A stretch of 64,000 bases of DNA, taken from the NCBI RefSeq assembly GCF_005502745.1, contig NZ_SCNL01000015.1, forward strand, positions 30,787 to 94,786. The letters run 5' to 3'. Below are positions 52,528 through 61,996 of this stretch, piece after piece. Position 1 is the stretch's first letter; each line of letters starts with the position of its first letter. The translations under genes and the position numbers were made by a program. The stretch comes from Sphingomonas sp. 3P27F8. GTDB lineage: Bacteria; Pseudomonadota; Alphaproteobacteria; Sphingomonadales; Sphingomonadaceae. The notes below the pieces were generated by a model. The model searched no databases. It saw only the letters and a list, made by a program, of their open reading frames with translations, and had not been told where the DNA came from.

Positions 52528-54083
52528 GCGAATGCGCCATGGATGAACCAGCGCATGTTGCCGGTGGCATGGCTGGTCCCGTCGCCTAAGCGAAACAGCC
52601 AGTAGCGGCCACCCGTTTGGGTCTCGACCTGATAATAGTCGCGGACAGTGAGGGCCTTTTCAGCTTCAATCCCGCTCTCACGCCACCATTCGCCATGGAG
52701 GCGTTCCGGGCCGTCCCCCTGGGTCACACGGTATCGTTTGCGCCGCCAGATGAACATGCGCGGAGCATCGTCCGGCAGAAGCGCAATCACTTCGATCGGC
52801 TCGGGCCGATGCAGCAACCGAGCGGGGCGGGGCAGGGCATCATCCCATCCCGCATCGGTGATTTTGCTCAGGGCCGGCAGCATGGTCGTGGAGCGCTCTG
52901 GCATCGCGCTCGCTTGTGGACTGACCCGGTGAAGGCTGCGTTGGCCGAACCGATTGGCTAGAGCATCGACCAGAGCCGCGAGGTCTGGACCCTGACGCCC
53001 GAGGCTATCGAGCCCTTCGCCCTGTGTTGAACCCAGAGCTTCGACGAGCGGGGTGACCAACGTCATGGCTTCGATGCCTTCGCCCGGCTCGATCGTCTCG
53101 ATTTTGGCGCAGAGCAGCTTGGCGAGATGACGCGCATCACGAGACGCGGCGGCTGTTCCGACCCGGACCGCCTGATTGTGTCCGTCGACCCTATGGAAAT
53201 AGCAATCGAGCCGGCGTGCGCCCTTGCCGATGTGGCTGAGCTGGTCGACGACATCGGACACGAGGTCGCCAATTACCAAGGCGAAGGCTTCCGGTGTCGC
53301 GATAGGCTCCATGAAACCCCGCCGAGCCTTTGGAAGGTGTTCGGGGAAGATCGGATCAATCGGCTCATGGAGCGTCCCCAACGCCTGGTCGAGACGTCGA
53401 TGCAGCTCACGACCAAACCGCTTGGCAAGCGGTGGCCGCGGCGCGTCGATGAGCTGCTCAATGCGCTCGAACCCCAATTTTCGCAGGGCTTCGACATCAC
53501 CTCCGGGAAGTCGGAGCGCCGATATCGGCAGAATCGCGATCGCCTTGCGGTGATCTCCGGGCTCGATTGTGACGGGCCGACCCGCAGGGACATGCCGTGC
53601 AACGGCGTGAGCACAGCCCGCAGTGTCGGCAACCGCGATTTGCACCGAGAGCCCGGACGCCGCGATGCGACGATGAAGATCCTTTAGGAGCGCCTTCTCC
53701 GTCCCGAACAGCGACGCGCAACCCGTGATGTCGAGCCAGAGCCCGTCCGGTGCATCGGGGGACACAAACGGTGAGTAGCGCCGACCTGCCCAGAGCGCGA
53801 GACGGCGCAGGCCCTCAAGATCCGCATCGGGCTCCGCGTCGACCACCCGGAGTTCTGGCGCCAGCGAGCGCGCTTTTGTGACTGTCATTCCTGGTTTGAT
53901 GCCGAGAGCGCGAGCGCCAGCATCGATCGCTGCGATGACGCGGCGACCGTGGTCCGGGATGGCCGTCACCAGCGGCGCATCGCAGGCGATTGTATCGTGC
54001 CGCTCAGGCGACGAACTTGCGTTCTTCCTGCGCAGCCGGTCGGTCGACCAGTGCGGCAGGAAGAGCGATACGACCCGTTGCAT
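52524..54083 (-). CDS. imuB: Y-family polymerase-like adaptor ImuB
   Basis: A 519-aa protein of the Y-family fold. Start [20 protein letters not shown] is that of ImuB; the in-frame extension to 54185 lies inside imu[21 protein letters not shown] (about 107-126) is the DGLxLDxTGxxxLFG motif of the family. [20 protein letters not shown] and [15 protein letters not shown] are the helix-hairpin and thumb parts, and the C-terminus is variable. ImuB lacks the polymerase acids and serves as a hub that binds the clamp, ImuA and DnaE2. It overlaps imuA by 80 bases, tighter than usual, which suggests strict co-translation. Confidence 0.95.
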   Translation of the reverse strand: MQRVVSLFLPHWSTDRLRRKNASSSPERHDTIACDAPLVTAIPDHGRRVIAAIDAGARALGIKPGMTVTKARSLAPELRVVDAEPDADLEGLRRLALWAGRRYSPFVSPDAPDGLWLDITGCASLFGTEKALLKDLHRRIAASGLSVQIAVADTAGCAHAVARHVPAGRPVTIEPGDHRKAIAILPISALRLPGGDVEALRKLGFERIEQLIDAPRPPLAKRFGRELHRRLDQALGTLHEPIDPIFPEHLPKARRGFMEPIATPEAFALVIGDLVSDVVDQLSHIGKGARRLDCYFHRVDGHNQAVRVGTAAASRDARHLAKLLCAKIETIEPGEGIEAMTLVTPLVEALGSTQGEGLDSLGRQGPDLAALVDALANRFGQRSLHRVSPQASAMPERSTTMLPALSKITDAGWDDALPRPARLLHRPEPIEVIALLPDDAPRMFIWRRKRYRVTQGDGPERLHGEWWRESGIEAEKALTVRDYYQVETQTGGRYWLFRLGDGTSHATGNMRWFIHGAFA

Positions 54084-54735
54084 CGCAGCCCTCCACAATC
54101 CAGCTGTGCGGATTTCCGCCGCGCACGCGTTCCAGCTCAACCCGCCAGCGTGGTCGCCCCAGGCTCGGAATGCCGAGATCTTCACTTGGGTGAGCCGTTA
54201 CTCGCCAACGCGTTGCGGCCGCCGTTCCCTCGACGGCCTGTTCAACCCTGGAAGCGCGCCGGAAGACGAAGGCGGCAACGCCCGAACTTTCTGCTGCAAG
54301 CTGCAGGCGCTTGGAGGCAGTAGTCGAATATTTCTCCACCTCCCCGACCACCCCGGCAAGGCCTGGTTGGCGCAAACATTCCTCCATCGCGAGGAGCACG
54401 TTGGTATCGCTGCCAGCCTCGACGTGAATTACGCGGTTCGGATGCAGCCCCGCCAGGTGAAGGGCAGGGGCGAAGAGATCGCGCCAGCGGAGGCACCAGA
54501 AAACCGGACCCTCTACACGCGCGAGAATTCCGGCAAGGAATACGGTAGCGCTCGCCTCATCAGCCAGATCGGTACTGCCCGCGATCTCGTGAAGCGTGCC
54601 GGTGGCTATGCCACCGCCTGGCAGGCGACAATCAATGCTCTCGATCCCGAACGGAATGGCGTCGTGTCGCCCATCAGTGCCCTCGATCTGCGCGATGCGC
54701 GCACGTAGATCATCAAGGACGGCTGACTCGCGCAT
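54004..54735 (-). CDS. imuA: RecA-like protein ImuA
   Basis: A 243-aa RecA-fold protein. GIESIDCRLPGGGIATGTLH with EIAG near residue 30-52 is the ImuA form of the P-loop region, where the GKT of RecA is missing (here GSTDLADE). PVFWCLRWRDLFAPALHLAG and RVIHVEAGSDTNVLLAMEEC follow. As first gene of the imuA-imuB-dnaE2 operon it would be induced by DNA damage: the LexA box GTTC-N7-GTTC lies 33 bases upstream. ImuA helps recruit the mutasome to DNA. Confidence 0.93.
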   Translation of the reverse strand: MRESAVLDDLRARIAQIEGTDGRHDAIPFGIESIDCRLPGGGIATGTLHEIAGSTDLADEASATVFLAGILARVEGPVFWCLRWRDLFAPALHLAGLHPNRVIHVEAGSDTNVLLAMEECLRQPGLAGVVGEVEKYSTTASKRLQLAAESSGVAAFVFRRASRVEQAVEGTAAATRWRVTAHPSEDLGIPSLGRPRWRVELERVRGGNPHSWIVEGCDATGRIALPAALVDRPAAQEERKFVA

Positions 54736-54767
54736 AGCATCACAGAGACTCGGAAGGTGATTAATTC

Positions 54768-54782
54768 GTTCCCTCTTTGTTC
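54768..54782 (-). promoter_or_regulatory. LexA (SOS) box of the imuA-imuB-dnaE2 operon
   Basis: GTTCCCTCTTTGTTC is GTTC-N7-GTTC, the alphaproteobacterial LexA consensus, 33 bases before the imuA start. imu operons of this class are normally under LexA control. Confidence 0.85.
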
Positions 54783-54934
54783 TGACGAGGGCGCACCAGA
54801 GTCAAGCGTGATGGAGATCGCCTCTCGCGCCGTCGCCGCAACGACCGGCGAAAAAGGGGCACATTTCCGACGCGAAAAAATTCGTGGTGGTCTCTTGGAT
54901 AGCGGCCGACGTTGGAATCCGGCAGATTGCTCTG

Positions 54935-55417
54935 ATGAACGATCTTAATGGCAAGTCTATCGCGGAGATGCTCGCGCTCCATGCCGCAATCAACGAGGAA
55001 CTACGATCGCGCAATGTCTTGCGGTCTGCCAACAATCCGACGGGAGACCTGGCCGAATATCTCTTTTGCACAGCTTTCGGTTGGGAGCAGGAGGCCAATT
55101 CGAAGAAGGGCTTCGACGCGGCGGACTCGGACGGCGTCCGCTATCAGATCAAGGGCCGCCGGCTGCACAGGCGCAACAAGTCGCGTCAGATGTCGGCGAT
55201 CCGGTCGACGGACGGTTTCGATATATTGGCCGGCGTTCTCTTTAACGACGACTTCTGCGTCATTCGCGCGGCGCTGATCCCTGCAAGCGTGGTGTTCGAG
55301 CGAACAAGCTTCGTCGATTATACGAAGAGCCATAAATTCTACCTTCGTGATGATGTGTGGGATGCACCAGGCGTGAGCGACGTTACCGAGCGCCTCCGGG
55401 CCGTCGAGCAGGCCTAG
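54935..55417 (+). CDS. DUF6998-like protein
   Basis: A 160-aa protein. After MNDLNGKSIAEMLALHAAIN it reads NNPTGDLAEYLFCTAFGWEQ, FDAADSDGVRYQIKGRRLHR, AIRSTDGFDILAGVLFNDDF and DYTKSHKFYLRDDVWDAPGV, the pattern I recall as DUF6998. The D-S-D-G...YQIKGR segment resembles a PD-(D/E)XK nuclease site (D then QxKG), so a nuclease-like fold is likely. The start is taken at 54935 since the family begins here; no clear ribosome site is seen. It is divergent from imuA, so the LexA box may also touch its promoter, though 150 bases separate them. Confidence 0.78.
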   Translation: MNDLNGKSIAEMLALHAAINEELRSRNVLRSANNPTGDLAEYLFCTAFGWEQEANSKKGFDAADSDGVRYQIKGRRLHRRNKSRQMSAIRSTDGFDILAGVLFNDDFCVIRAALIPASVVFERTSFVDYTKSHKFYLRDDVWDAPGVSDVTERLRAVEQA

Positions 55418-55551
55418 ATACCAAGTGCGGCTGAGCTGCGGTGGCCGCCGCGCGAGCGGCCAAGCGGGCAAGAAGTGTTACAGCAGAAAAAACTGACGAA
55501 AGACGCACGAACGGGATTCACATTGCCGCAAGCGATGCTAAGATTCATCTT

Positions 55552-56109
55552 ATGTTCCACCAAGCCGACCTTTTCGATGCCGTTGAAGTCGGCCAGGGAG
55601 CGCCTGCCAAGAGCCTGAATTTGCCGGCGCTGATCGAACGGATCGCGGATTTCTCGCCGCGACCGCGCTACGCGTTCATGGTCCTCAACCTCATTGCCAA
55701 AGCCGCCGGGGGAAACAGCGGTTCAGCGGGCCCATATGTCGATACCGAGGACGAGGTTCGCGTGCCGCTCCGCGATTGGCTGTGCGATTCACTGGTTCCG
55801 ATGGCAAAGCGCGATGCGCGCCGCCTGATCATCGTCGAAGAGGTCAAAGCGTCGCTCGCTGCGCAGGACGCCTTGCCAGAGGACCCAGGGGAGGCAGCAA
55901 AGGCGATCGACAATGAGGTTCGTGAGCGGGTCCGGCGCTCTGGTCGGTGCAATGTCAGTCGCGCCGTCTCCGATCTCGTCCGCGCCGGTCTGGTCCGGCG
56001 ACACTATCAGGGCTACCGTGTAGACCACCATAATCGTGGCGCTCAACGTGAGGCGGTGTACACGATCACTGAGGCAGCCGCGCGGGCCCTTTGGTCGCAA
56101 AGGGCCTGA
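55552..56109 (+). CDS. Winged-helix protein of unknown role (185 aa)
   Basis: The start is at the ATG at 55552 (MFHQADLFDAVEVGQGAPAK). An earlier in-frame ATG at 55441 is possible but adds a basic, low-quality segment. The C-terminal 60 residues look like a winged helix: NVSRAVSDLVRAGLVRRHYQ (recognition helix), GYRVDHHNRGAQREAVYTIT (wing) and EAAARAL. The N-terminal part is not recognised; it contains LIERIADFSPRPRYAFMVLN. It may regulate a neighbouring unit, of which the AbiE block starting at 56224 is the nearest downstream. No family is named. Confidence 0.65.
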   Translation: MFHQADLFDAVEVGQGAPAKSLNLPALIERIADFSPRPRYAFMVLNLIAKAAGGNSGSAGPYVDTEDEVRVPLRDWLCDSLVPMAKRDARRLIIVEEVKASLAAQDALPEDPGEAAKAIDNEVRERVRRSGRCNVSRAVSDLVRAGLVRRHYQGYRVDHHNRGAQREAVYTITEAAARALWSQRA

Positions 56110-56130
56110 TACCCCATCCGATGAAGCTCG

Positions 56131-56229
56131 TTTCACAGATTTGCCGTTTTCAACGATTCGTTGAAATGCGCGTTTCAGTGAAATTATTTGCTATTTCAGC
56201 CGAATCGTGGTTTCAGCGGTTCGGTGAAA
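56131..56229. promoter_or_regulatory. Array of TTTCA/TGAAA sites before abiEi (probable operator)
   Basis: TTTCA occurs at 56131, 56148, 56173, 56194 and 56211. Three of these form exact dyads: TTTCAACG-ATT-CGTTGAAA (56148-56166), TTTCA-G-TGAAA (56173-56183) and TTTCA...TGAAA (56211-56229). AbiEi antitoxins repress their own promoter by binding inverted repeats, so this array is a probable AbiEi operator. The last site overlaps the proposed GTG start. Confidence 0.7.
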
Positions 56230-57291
56230 GACCCAATTGGCATCGAACGACGGGCGGCAGAAGCGCTTGAGGCCTTTCTAGGCTCAATCCCTCAATTCGC
56301 CGTCGGCCCAATGACGCTGAGTGGCAAGCCAGGCGAGGCTGATCGAGGCGTAGACATCGTCGCTGAAACCGAATTCGCCGGCCGACCACTCAGACTCGTG
56401 GTCGAGGTCAAAAGCAACGGGCAACCCCGGATTGCGCACCAAGTAGCCTACCAGCTCAAACGTTATCTGAATCAGACTGGCCAAGAGGGCGTGCCTATGT
56501 TCATCGCGCCCTATTTATCCGAACAGGCGCAGGCGGCATGTCGCGAGGAAGACATCGCCTACCTTGATTTCCAGGGCAACGCGCGCCTCGTTGTCGATAC
56601 CATCTTCATCGAGCGCAAGGTTGAAGGGAAACCCGATCCCGAACGACGTTCTCTGCGCACCCTATTCAAGCCAAAGTCGACCCGGATCCTGCGCGTATTG
56701 CTGAACGAGCCGCATCGGCCTTGGCGCGTGACCGAGCTTGCTGAAGAAGCCAAGGTCAGCCTCGGGCTGGTCAGCACGATCGGCACCGCCCTGCGTGAAC
56801 GGGAATGGGCCGACCAGAGCGAACAGGGGCTGCGGCTCGTCGATCCTTCCGGTTTGCTGGACGAATGGGCCCGCAACTATGAGCAGCCCAGAGGGGAGGA
56901 GGTCCGCCTCTATACCCACCTTCATGGCAAAGCCCTAGCGGAGCGGCTGCGTGATCTAGCAACCGAGCAGGGAAGGGTGGCGCTGGCCTCGTTCAGCGCG
57001 GCCGATTGGTACGCGCCCTTCGTTCGCCAGAGCACCAGCTATTTCTACGCGGACGAGAAGGGCCTTGGCGCCTTGCAAACAATCCTAAATCTGACTGCAC
57101 CCGCAAAGGGTGCGAACATTGTCGTGCGCGTCCCCGATGAGGATGGCGTGCTCGACGACGCGCGGGCCGTCGCACCGGGGATCATCGCGACTAGCCCGGT
57201 TCAGACCTATCTCGATCTCATGGCGGGCGGCGAGCGCGGCGTCGAAGGGGCAGAACATCTGAAGGACAAGCTTTTGCGGTGGCCTTCATGA
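56224..57291 (+). CDS. AbiEi-type antitoxin with N-terminal nuclease-like domain
   Basis: A 355-aa protein, from a GTG at 56224 (a TTG at 56188 is the alternative). Residues about 30-110 look like a PD-(D/E)XK fold: GEADRGVDIVAETEFAGRPL and RLVVEVKSNGQPRIAHQVAY (D...E-x-K). Residues about 150-230 are winged helix: PKSTRILRVLLNEPHRPWRV and LAEEAKVSLGLVSTIGTALR. The C-terminus matches AbiEi proteins of type IV toxin-antitoxin systems, where AbiEi is the DNA-binding repressor and antitoxin. The added nuclease-like N-terminus is longer than in the simple AbiEi form. It overlaps the toxin gene by four bases (ATGA). Confidence 0.8.
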   Translation: MKDPIGIERRAAEALEAFLGSIPQFAVGPMTLSGKPGEADRGVDIVAETEFAGRPLRLVVEVKSNGQPRIAHQVAYQLKRYLNQTGQEGVPMFIAPYLSEQAQAACREEDIAYLDFQGNARLVVDTIFIERKVEGKPDPERRSLRTLFKPKSTRILRVLLNEPHRPWRVTELAEEAKVSLGLVSTIGTALREREWADQSEQGLRLVDPSGLLDEWARNYEQPRGEEVRLYTHLHGKALAERLRDLATEQGRVALASFSAADWYAPFVRQSTSYFYADEKGLGALQTILNLTAPAKGANIVVRVPDEDGVLDDARAVAPGIIATSPVQTYLDLMAGGERGVEGAEHLKDKLLRWPS

Positions 57292-58145
57292 ACGACGAAC
57301 CGCAATCGGCCACAGACTATGACGATCGCACCAGCGCCGCGGTGAAGTCGGTGCTCGTTGAGATTGGCCAGACACTGGGCAGCTTTCGCGGGAAGTTCGC
57401 GGTTATCGGCGGCGCCGTGCCTTGGCTGCTGCTCGAGGACAGCGAGATGCGCCACGTCGGCACACTCGACATAGACCTCAGTCTCGACGCACAGGCTCTG
57501 GCCGCCGGCGAAGAATATGTCGCTCTTGTCGATGCCCTCCACGGGCAGGGTTACGCCCCCCGCGACACGCTTAGATATTTCCAGATGGTCCGGACGGTGC
57601 AGCCGAAGGATGACGGACCTCCGATCGATGTGATCGTTGATTTCCTGCGCCCCTATGACGCCGTCCTGGAGAAGAACCGGCCGCCGCTCACCACTGAATT
57701 CGCAACCCAGCGTGCATCCGGCGCGGAGCTTGCCATTCATTTCCATGAGCTCGTCGCGATCGAAGGCGATATGCCCAAGGGCGGGACCAACAAGGTGATG
57801 ATCGCCGTCGCCTCGATTCCGGCGCTTCTCGCCATGAAGGGCTTCGCGCTCGATGGGCGCTACAAGCAGAAAGACGCCTACGACGTCTATTATTCGATCC
57901 GGAATTATCCCGGAGGAATCGAAGCACTCGCGGGCGATTGCCGCCCGCTGTTGGAGCATCGAAGTGGCCGGGATGGCTTCGCGCATGTGGTTGCGAAATT
58001 CGACGATCCGGACGGCTATGGTCCTACATGCGTGCGCAACTTCGTAGAGGGCTCGGATATCCTGGACGGCCGAACGCCGGACGAATGGCAGCAGGACGCC
58101 TTTGGTCAGGTCGACGCCTGGGCTCGCGCGATGGGACTTAGATGA
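57288..58145 (+). CDS. AbiEii-type nucleotidyltransferase toxin
   Basis: A 285-aa protein. KFAVIGGAVPWLLLEDSEMR and HVGTLDIDLSLD (about 35-66) give the GG...DxD motif of nucleotidyltransferases. PPIDVIVDFLRPYD (third acidic residue) and MKGFALDGRYKQKDAYDVYY (Lys and Asp of the fourth motif) follow. AbiEii toxins modify a cellular target such as tRNA using NTP. The ATG at 57288 overlaps the antitoxin stop; a GTG nine bases upstream is less likely. The SbcD-like gene follows after 22 bases, so the pair heads a longer operon. Confidence 0.85.
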   Translation: MNDEPQSATDYDDRTSAAVKSVLVEIGQTLGSFRGKFAVIGGAVPWLLLEDSEMRHVGTLDIDLSLDAQALAAGEEYVALVDALHGQGYAPRDTLRYFQMVRTVQPKDDGPPIDVIVDFLRPYDAVLEKNRPPLTTEFATQRASGAELAIHFHELVAIEGDMPKGGTNKVMIAVASIPALLAMKGFALDGRYKQKDAYDVYYSIRNYPGGIEALAGDCRPLLEHRSGRDGFAHVVAKFDDPDGYGPTCVRNFVEGSDILDGRTPDEWQQDAFGQVDAWARAMGLR

Positions 58146-58167
58146 CACACGGATCCGCGGGGCCACA

Positions 58168-59277
58168 ATGAAGCTCATTCACACCGCCGACTGGCAGCTC
58201 GGAAAACCATACGGGCGGTTTGAGCCGGAAGTGCGCGCCGCACTTTCCGAGGCGCGCTTCGATGCCATCGATGCGATCGGGAGGGAAGCAGCTCGTCACG
58301 GTGCGGCTCATGTTCTGGTCGCGGGTGATGTCTTCGACACCGAGGGACCTGAAGACCGCACGATCGTTCAAGCGATATCCCGCATGGAGCGCCATGCGTG
58401 CCGGTGGTGGCTCCTCCCGGGCAATCACGACTTTGCCCGCAATGGCGGTCTCTGGGACCGTGTTCGCCATCGCGCGGGGGGCGGTATCACCGTCTTATCG
58501 GAAGCGCAGGCCCACGAAATCGAGCCCGGAATCTGGCTCCTTCCAGCGCCCCTGACGCATCGCCACAACCTTGATGATCCCACCGAGCTTTTCGACACCA
58601 TGGCGACACCGGGAGGCCGCATCCGCATTGGCCTCGCGCACGGATCGATCCACGACTTCGGCACTCAGGGCGAGACCAAGAACCAGATCGCGCCCGACCG
58701 GGCTCGTCGCTCCACGCTCGATTATCTCGCGCTTGGAGATTGGCACGGGACGCTCAATATCGAGGCGCGCACCTGGTATGCGGGCACCCCCGAAACCGAT
58801 CGCTTCCAACGCGATGAACCTGGTCAGATACTATTGGTCGACATCGGCGAAGGTCGCGATCCGGTGGTGACGCCAATCCGCACGGGGCGCTTCCAGTGGA
58901 TCAAGCGAAGCTGGACAGTGAACGATCAGGCCGGCTTCGATGCCGAGTGCGACCAATTGTTGGGATCGATCGATCCGCCTTCGACGCTCCTTGAACTATC
59001 GCTGGCCGGAATCACGAGCCTTACGGACCGGGTCGGGATGCTGGGCAGACTCGAAAACGATGTCGGGCACCGTGTCCGCTATCTCGACGTTCGCGCAGTC
59101 GATCTTGTCGGCCGCCCCAGTGCAGACGATCTTGCTAGCCTCTCGGTTGAGGGCATGCTCGGCGTCGCCGCGGCGAAACTTTCTGCGGCAATTGAAACAG
59201 GCGGCCCCGATGGGTTGATTGCAAAGCGCGCCTTGGAGCGTCTCTTCGTCGAGTACAGCCGGGAGGACAGGGCATGA
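58168..59277 (+). CDS. SbcD/YhaO-like calcineurin-type nuclease
   Basis: A 369-aa metallophosphoesterase. The five motifs are all present: HTADWQLGK (about 5-13), VAGDVFDTEG (about 51), LLPGNHDFAR (about 84), GLAHGSIHDFG (about 158) and LALGDWHGT (about 187). The first motif has Gln in place of the His of the usual DWHLG, as in the YhaO group. It should cut DNA together with the SbcC-like ATPase encoded next, whose ATG overlaps its stop (ATGA). Its position behind abiEii suggests a joint operon. Confidence 0.9.
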   Translation: MKLIHTADWQLGKPYGRFEPEVRAALSEARFDAIDAIGREAARHGAAHVLVAGDVFDTEGPEDRTIVQAISRMERHACRWWLLPGNHDFARNGGLWDRVRHRAGGGITVLSEAQAHEIEPGIWLLPAPLTHRHNLDDPTELFDTMATPGGRIRIGLAHGSIHDFGTQGETKNQIAPDRARRSTLDYLALGDWHGTLNIEARTWYAGTPETDRFQRDEPGQILLVDIGEGRDPVVTPIRTGRFQWIKRSWTVNDQAGFDAECDQLLGSIDPPSTLLELSLAGITSLTDRVGMLGRLENDVGHRVRYLDVRAVDLVGRPSADDLASLSVEGMLGVAAAKLSAAIETGGPDGLIAKRALERLFVEYSREDRA

Positions 59278-61901
59278 GCCTGTACCTGCGCCGTATCGCC
59301 ATCGACGGCTTCCGCAAGTTTCGGGAGCCGATGGCGATTGAAGGGCTCACCGACGGTCTCAACGTTGTCATCGAACCCAATGAGACCGGCAAGTCGACAG
59401 TGCTCGAGGCGCTTCGCGCGGCATTTTTCGTTCGCCACGGTACGAAGAACCAGCTCGCCCAATCGTTCGCGCCTTATGGGGAAGCCGTCGGTCCGGAAAT
59501 TCAGGTTTCGTTCGATGCCGATGGCGCACCATGGACGGTGACCAAGCGCTTTCTGCGCGGCGCATCGATCGAGGTCACCGGTCCACAGGGTAGAGCACAG
59601 GGCGAGGAAGCGGAAGCCCGCCTACACGCGCTGCTGGGATCGGTGCGCGACACCAGTCAGAAGGGCGACGCCGGCACATACGGCGCGCTTGGACTTCTTT
59701 GGGTTGCACAAGCTGAGGCACTCGCGGTCACCGGGCCAGGCCAGATAGTGCGTGACACGGTCCGCTCGACGCTTGAAGCCGAGGTCGGTTCGATCATGGG
59801 CGGCCCCGCCTACACGCGCGTCCGAACCCGGATCGACGAGCAATATGGGCGCTACTGGTCCCCAACCGGGCAGAAGCGCGGGCGGCAGAACGAAGCACGA
59901 GAGCGCGTTGACCAGGCTGAAGCGGCCGCCCGCGACGCCGCCGAACGTCTGGCTGGACTTGAGAGGACGTTCTCCGAACTCGAAAATGCGCGCTTCAGAC
60001 TGAAGGTCGTTCACCGCGAGATCGCGGACGACACAGACGTGCAAACGCGGAAGGATCTCACTGCTTCTCTCGAGACGGCGCGCGCAGCTGCGCAAATCCT
60101 CGCGACCCGGCGGGCCGAGCATGAGGCCATCAGCGCGAAGACGCGAAACCTTGAAGATCTCGTCGATCGGCATCGCAAGGCGACCGACGAACGCACTAGC
60201 GCTGAACTCGCGCTGGGTGTTGCGCGCTCACGCCGCGCCGAAGTCCGCGAAGGCTTGGCCACAGCGCAGCAACGGCTCGTTGAAGCGCGCAGCGCCTTGG
60301 AAGCCGCGCGCACCGCTCGCCAGGAAGCTCGAGGTGCCCTCAGCACGGGCGAGGAGCTTTTACGCGCGTCGCGGCGCCGCAGCGCGGTGTCCGCGGCACG
60401 CGCGCGTCACGCCGAGCTGATCGACCTCGAGCGGCTTCAGGAAGAGGCCACAGTCCTCACCGCGTCGCTGATACCGGCCAAGGCGATGGATGCGATCGAG
60501 GCAAACGAGCGACTCGTAGCTGAGGCGCGCGCGGCGCTCGCCGCAGGTGCGACGCGGATTGCCCTTGTCGGGAACGCTGAGGGCATATCGATCGATGGCG
60601 AACCGATGGCGCTCGGCGAGCGAACCCTGTCGGGTGAGACCCGTCTCCGGTTCGGCAATGCCGAGCTGATTATCACGCCGCCGGCCGGGGCGGCGAGCGC
60701 TGAGGGAGCGCTCTCCTCGGCGCTGGAGCGACAAAAGTCTGCATTGGGCGAGTTCGGGCTCACGAGCTTGGCGGAGGGGCGCGCTCGCAATGATACCGCG
60801 CGAGACGCAGTAGGCGAGTTGCGCACGATCGCGGCGCGCATCTCCGCCGTGACGCCGGCCGATGCCCTTATCGGGCTCGCTGCCGGCCCCGATGCGCTCA
60901 AGCTCTTCATCGCTGAAATGAACGACGAGAGTAAGACCGTCGAAGCCGACATCCCCGATATCACACTCCTCACTGCCCGGCTCGAAGCGGCCGACACCGC
61001 TCTCGCGAGGGCGGAAGGTGCACAGGAAAGCGCTGTTGAGGCGCTCCGCCGAGCAGAACAAGAGGACGCGCCGCTGGCCAGCGCGGAAGCGGGCGCGGCC
61101 AGCACGCTCGCCAACGCTAACAGTCAGATCGAGACGATCGAAGGCCGCCCGGAATTCCCAACCCTGGCGGCAGACGTCGTTCGGGCCCGCGAACAGATGG
61201 CTGAAGCAGCCGTGAAGCTTGAGGAGGCCACCCGGGACGCGACTGCGCACGATCCTGCGGCGATCACGCGAAGGATCGAGACAATCGATGCGCGGGTAAA
61301 GGCGGCGGGGGAGGCTCGTGCCAAACTCGAGATGGACGTCGCGCGGCTGGAGGGGACTGTCGAGAGCGAGGGCGGGAAGGGGCTCGCCGATCGGGAGGCA
61401 GGGGCTCGCGAGGAGGCTGAGGCGGCACGTGCGGCACTACAGCGGATCACCGAGGAAGCCGACACGCTGAAGTTGTTGCGCGATACGCTCGATGAAGCGC
61501 GGGATGAGACGTCGGCAAAGTTTGTAGGGCCCGTCGCCAAGCGCGCGAAACGCCATATCGAGCGGCTCTTGCCCGGCTGCGACCTGAGCTTTTCTGAGGA
61601 CCTCACGCTGGAGGCGATTGTGCGAGGCGGTATCAGCGAAGGGTGCGGCGATCTTTCCCGCGGCACACAGGAGCAGCTGGCGGTCCTGACACGGATCGCC
61701 TTTGCCGACATGCTCCTGGAGCAGGGCCGTCCGGTGTCACTGATCTTGGATGACCCGCTTGTCTATGCCGATGACGCGCGGCTCGACCTTATGGTCGAGA
61801 TCTTGAGCGAGGCGGCAGAGCGGATGCAGGTTATCCTGCTGACTTGTCGGGACAGGGCTTTCAGGCACGTCGCCGCGAACCGTGTGTCTATAGACCGATG
61901 A
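59274..61901 (+). CDS. SbcC/YhaN-like SMC-type ATPase
   Basis: An 875-aa ABC-type DNA repair ATPase. IEPNETGKSTVLEALRAAFF (Walker A, about 33-52) lies at the N-terminus. A long Ala/Glu/Arg-rich coiled coil fills the middle (about 190-760, with a hinge-like break near 405-470). LSRGTQEQLAVLTRIAFADM (signature) and VSLILDDPLVYADDARLDLM (Walker B) close the C-terminus. It is shorter than SbcC and lacks its zinc hook CxxC, which fits the YhaN group. With the SbcD-like protein it would form a nuclease complex that opens and cuts DNA ends or hairpins. Confidence 0.9.
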   Translation: MSLYLRRIAIDGFRKFREPMAIEGLTDGLNVVIEPNETGKSTVLEALRAAFFVRHGTKNQLAQSFAPYGEAVGPEIQVSFDADGAPWTVTKRFLRGASIEVTGPQGRAQGEEAEARLHALLGSVRDTSQKGDAGTYGALGLLWVAQAEALAVTGPGQIVRDTVRSTLEAEVGSIMGGPAYTRVRTRIDEQYGRYWSPTGQKRGRQNEARERVDQAEAAARDAAERLAGLERTFSELENARFRLKVVHREIADDTDVQTRKDLTASLETARAAAQILATRRAEHEAISAKTRNLEDLVDRHRKATDERTSAELALGVARSRRAEVREGLATAQQRLVEARSALEAARTARQEARGALSTGEELLRASRRRSAVSAARARHAELIDLERLQEEATVLTASLIPAKAMDAIEANERLVAEARAALAAGATRIALVGNAEGISIDGEPMALGERTLSGETRLRFGNAELIITPPAGAASAEGALSSALERQKSALGEFGLTSLAEGRARNDTARDAVGELRTIAARISAVTPADALIGLAAGPDALKLFIAEMNDESKTVEADIPDITLLTARLEAADTALARAEGAQESAVEALRRAEQEDAPLASAEAGAASTLANANSQIETIEGRPEFPTLAADVVRAREQMAEAAVKLEEATRDATAHDPAAITRRIETIDARVKAAGEARAKLEMDVARLEGTVESEGGKGLADREAGAREEAEAARAALQRITEEADTLKLLRDTLDEARDETSAKFVGPVAKRAKRHIERLLPGCDLSFSEDLTLEAIVRGGISEGCGDLSRGTQEQLAVLTRIAFADMLLEQGRPVSLILDDPLVYADDARLDLMVEILSEAAERMQVILLTCRDRAFRHVAANRVSIDR

Positions 61902-61996
61902 CGTGCTGGCTGAAGCCTGCGCACTGCCGGGGATGGCGCGTGACAGCAACAGTTCGGGCAGGCGCTATAAAGACGAGATGTTGGGGGGATTAGAAA

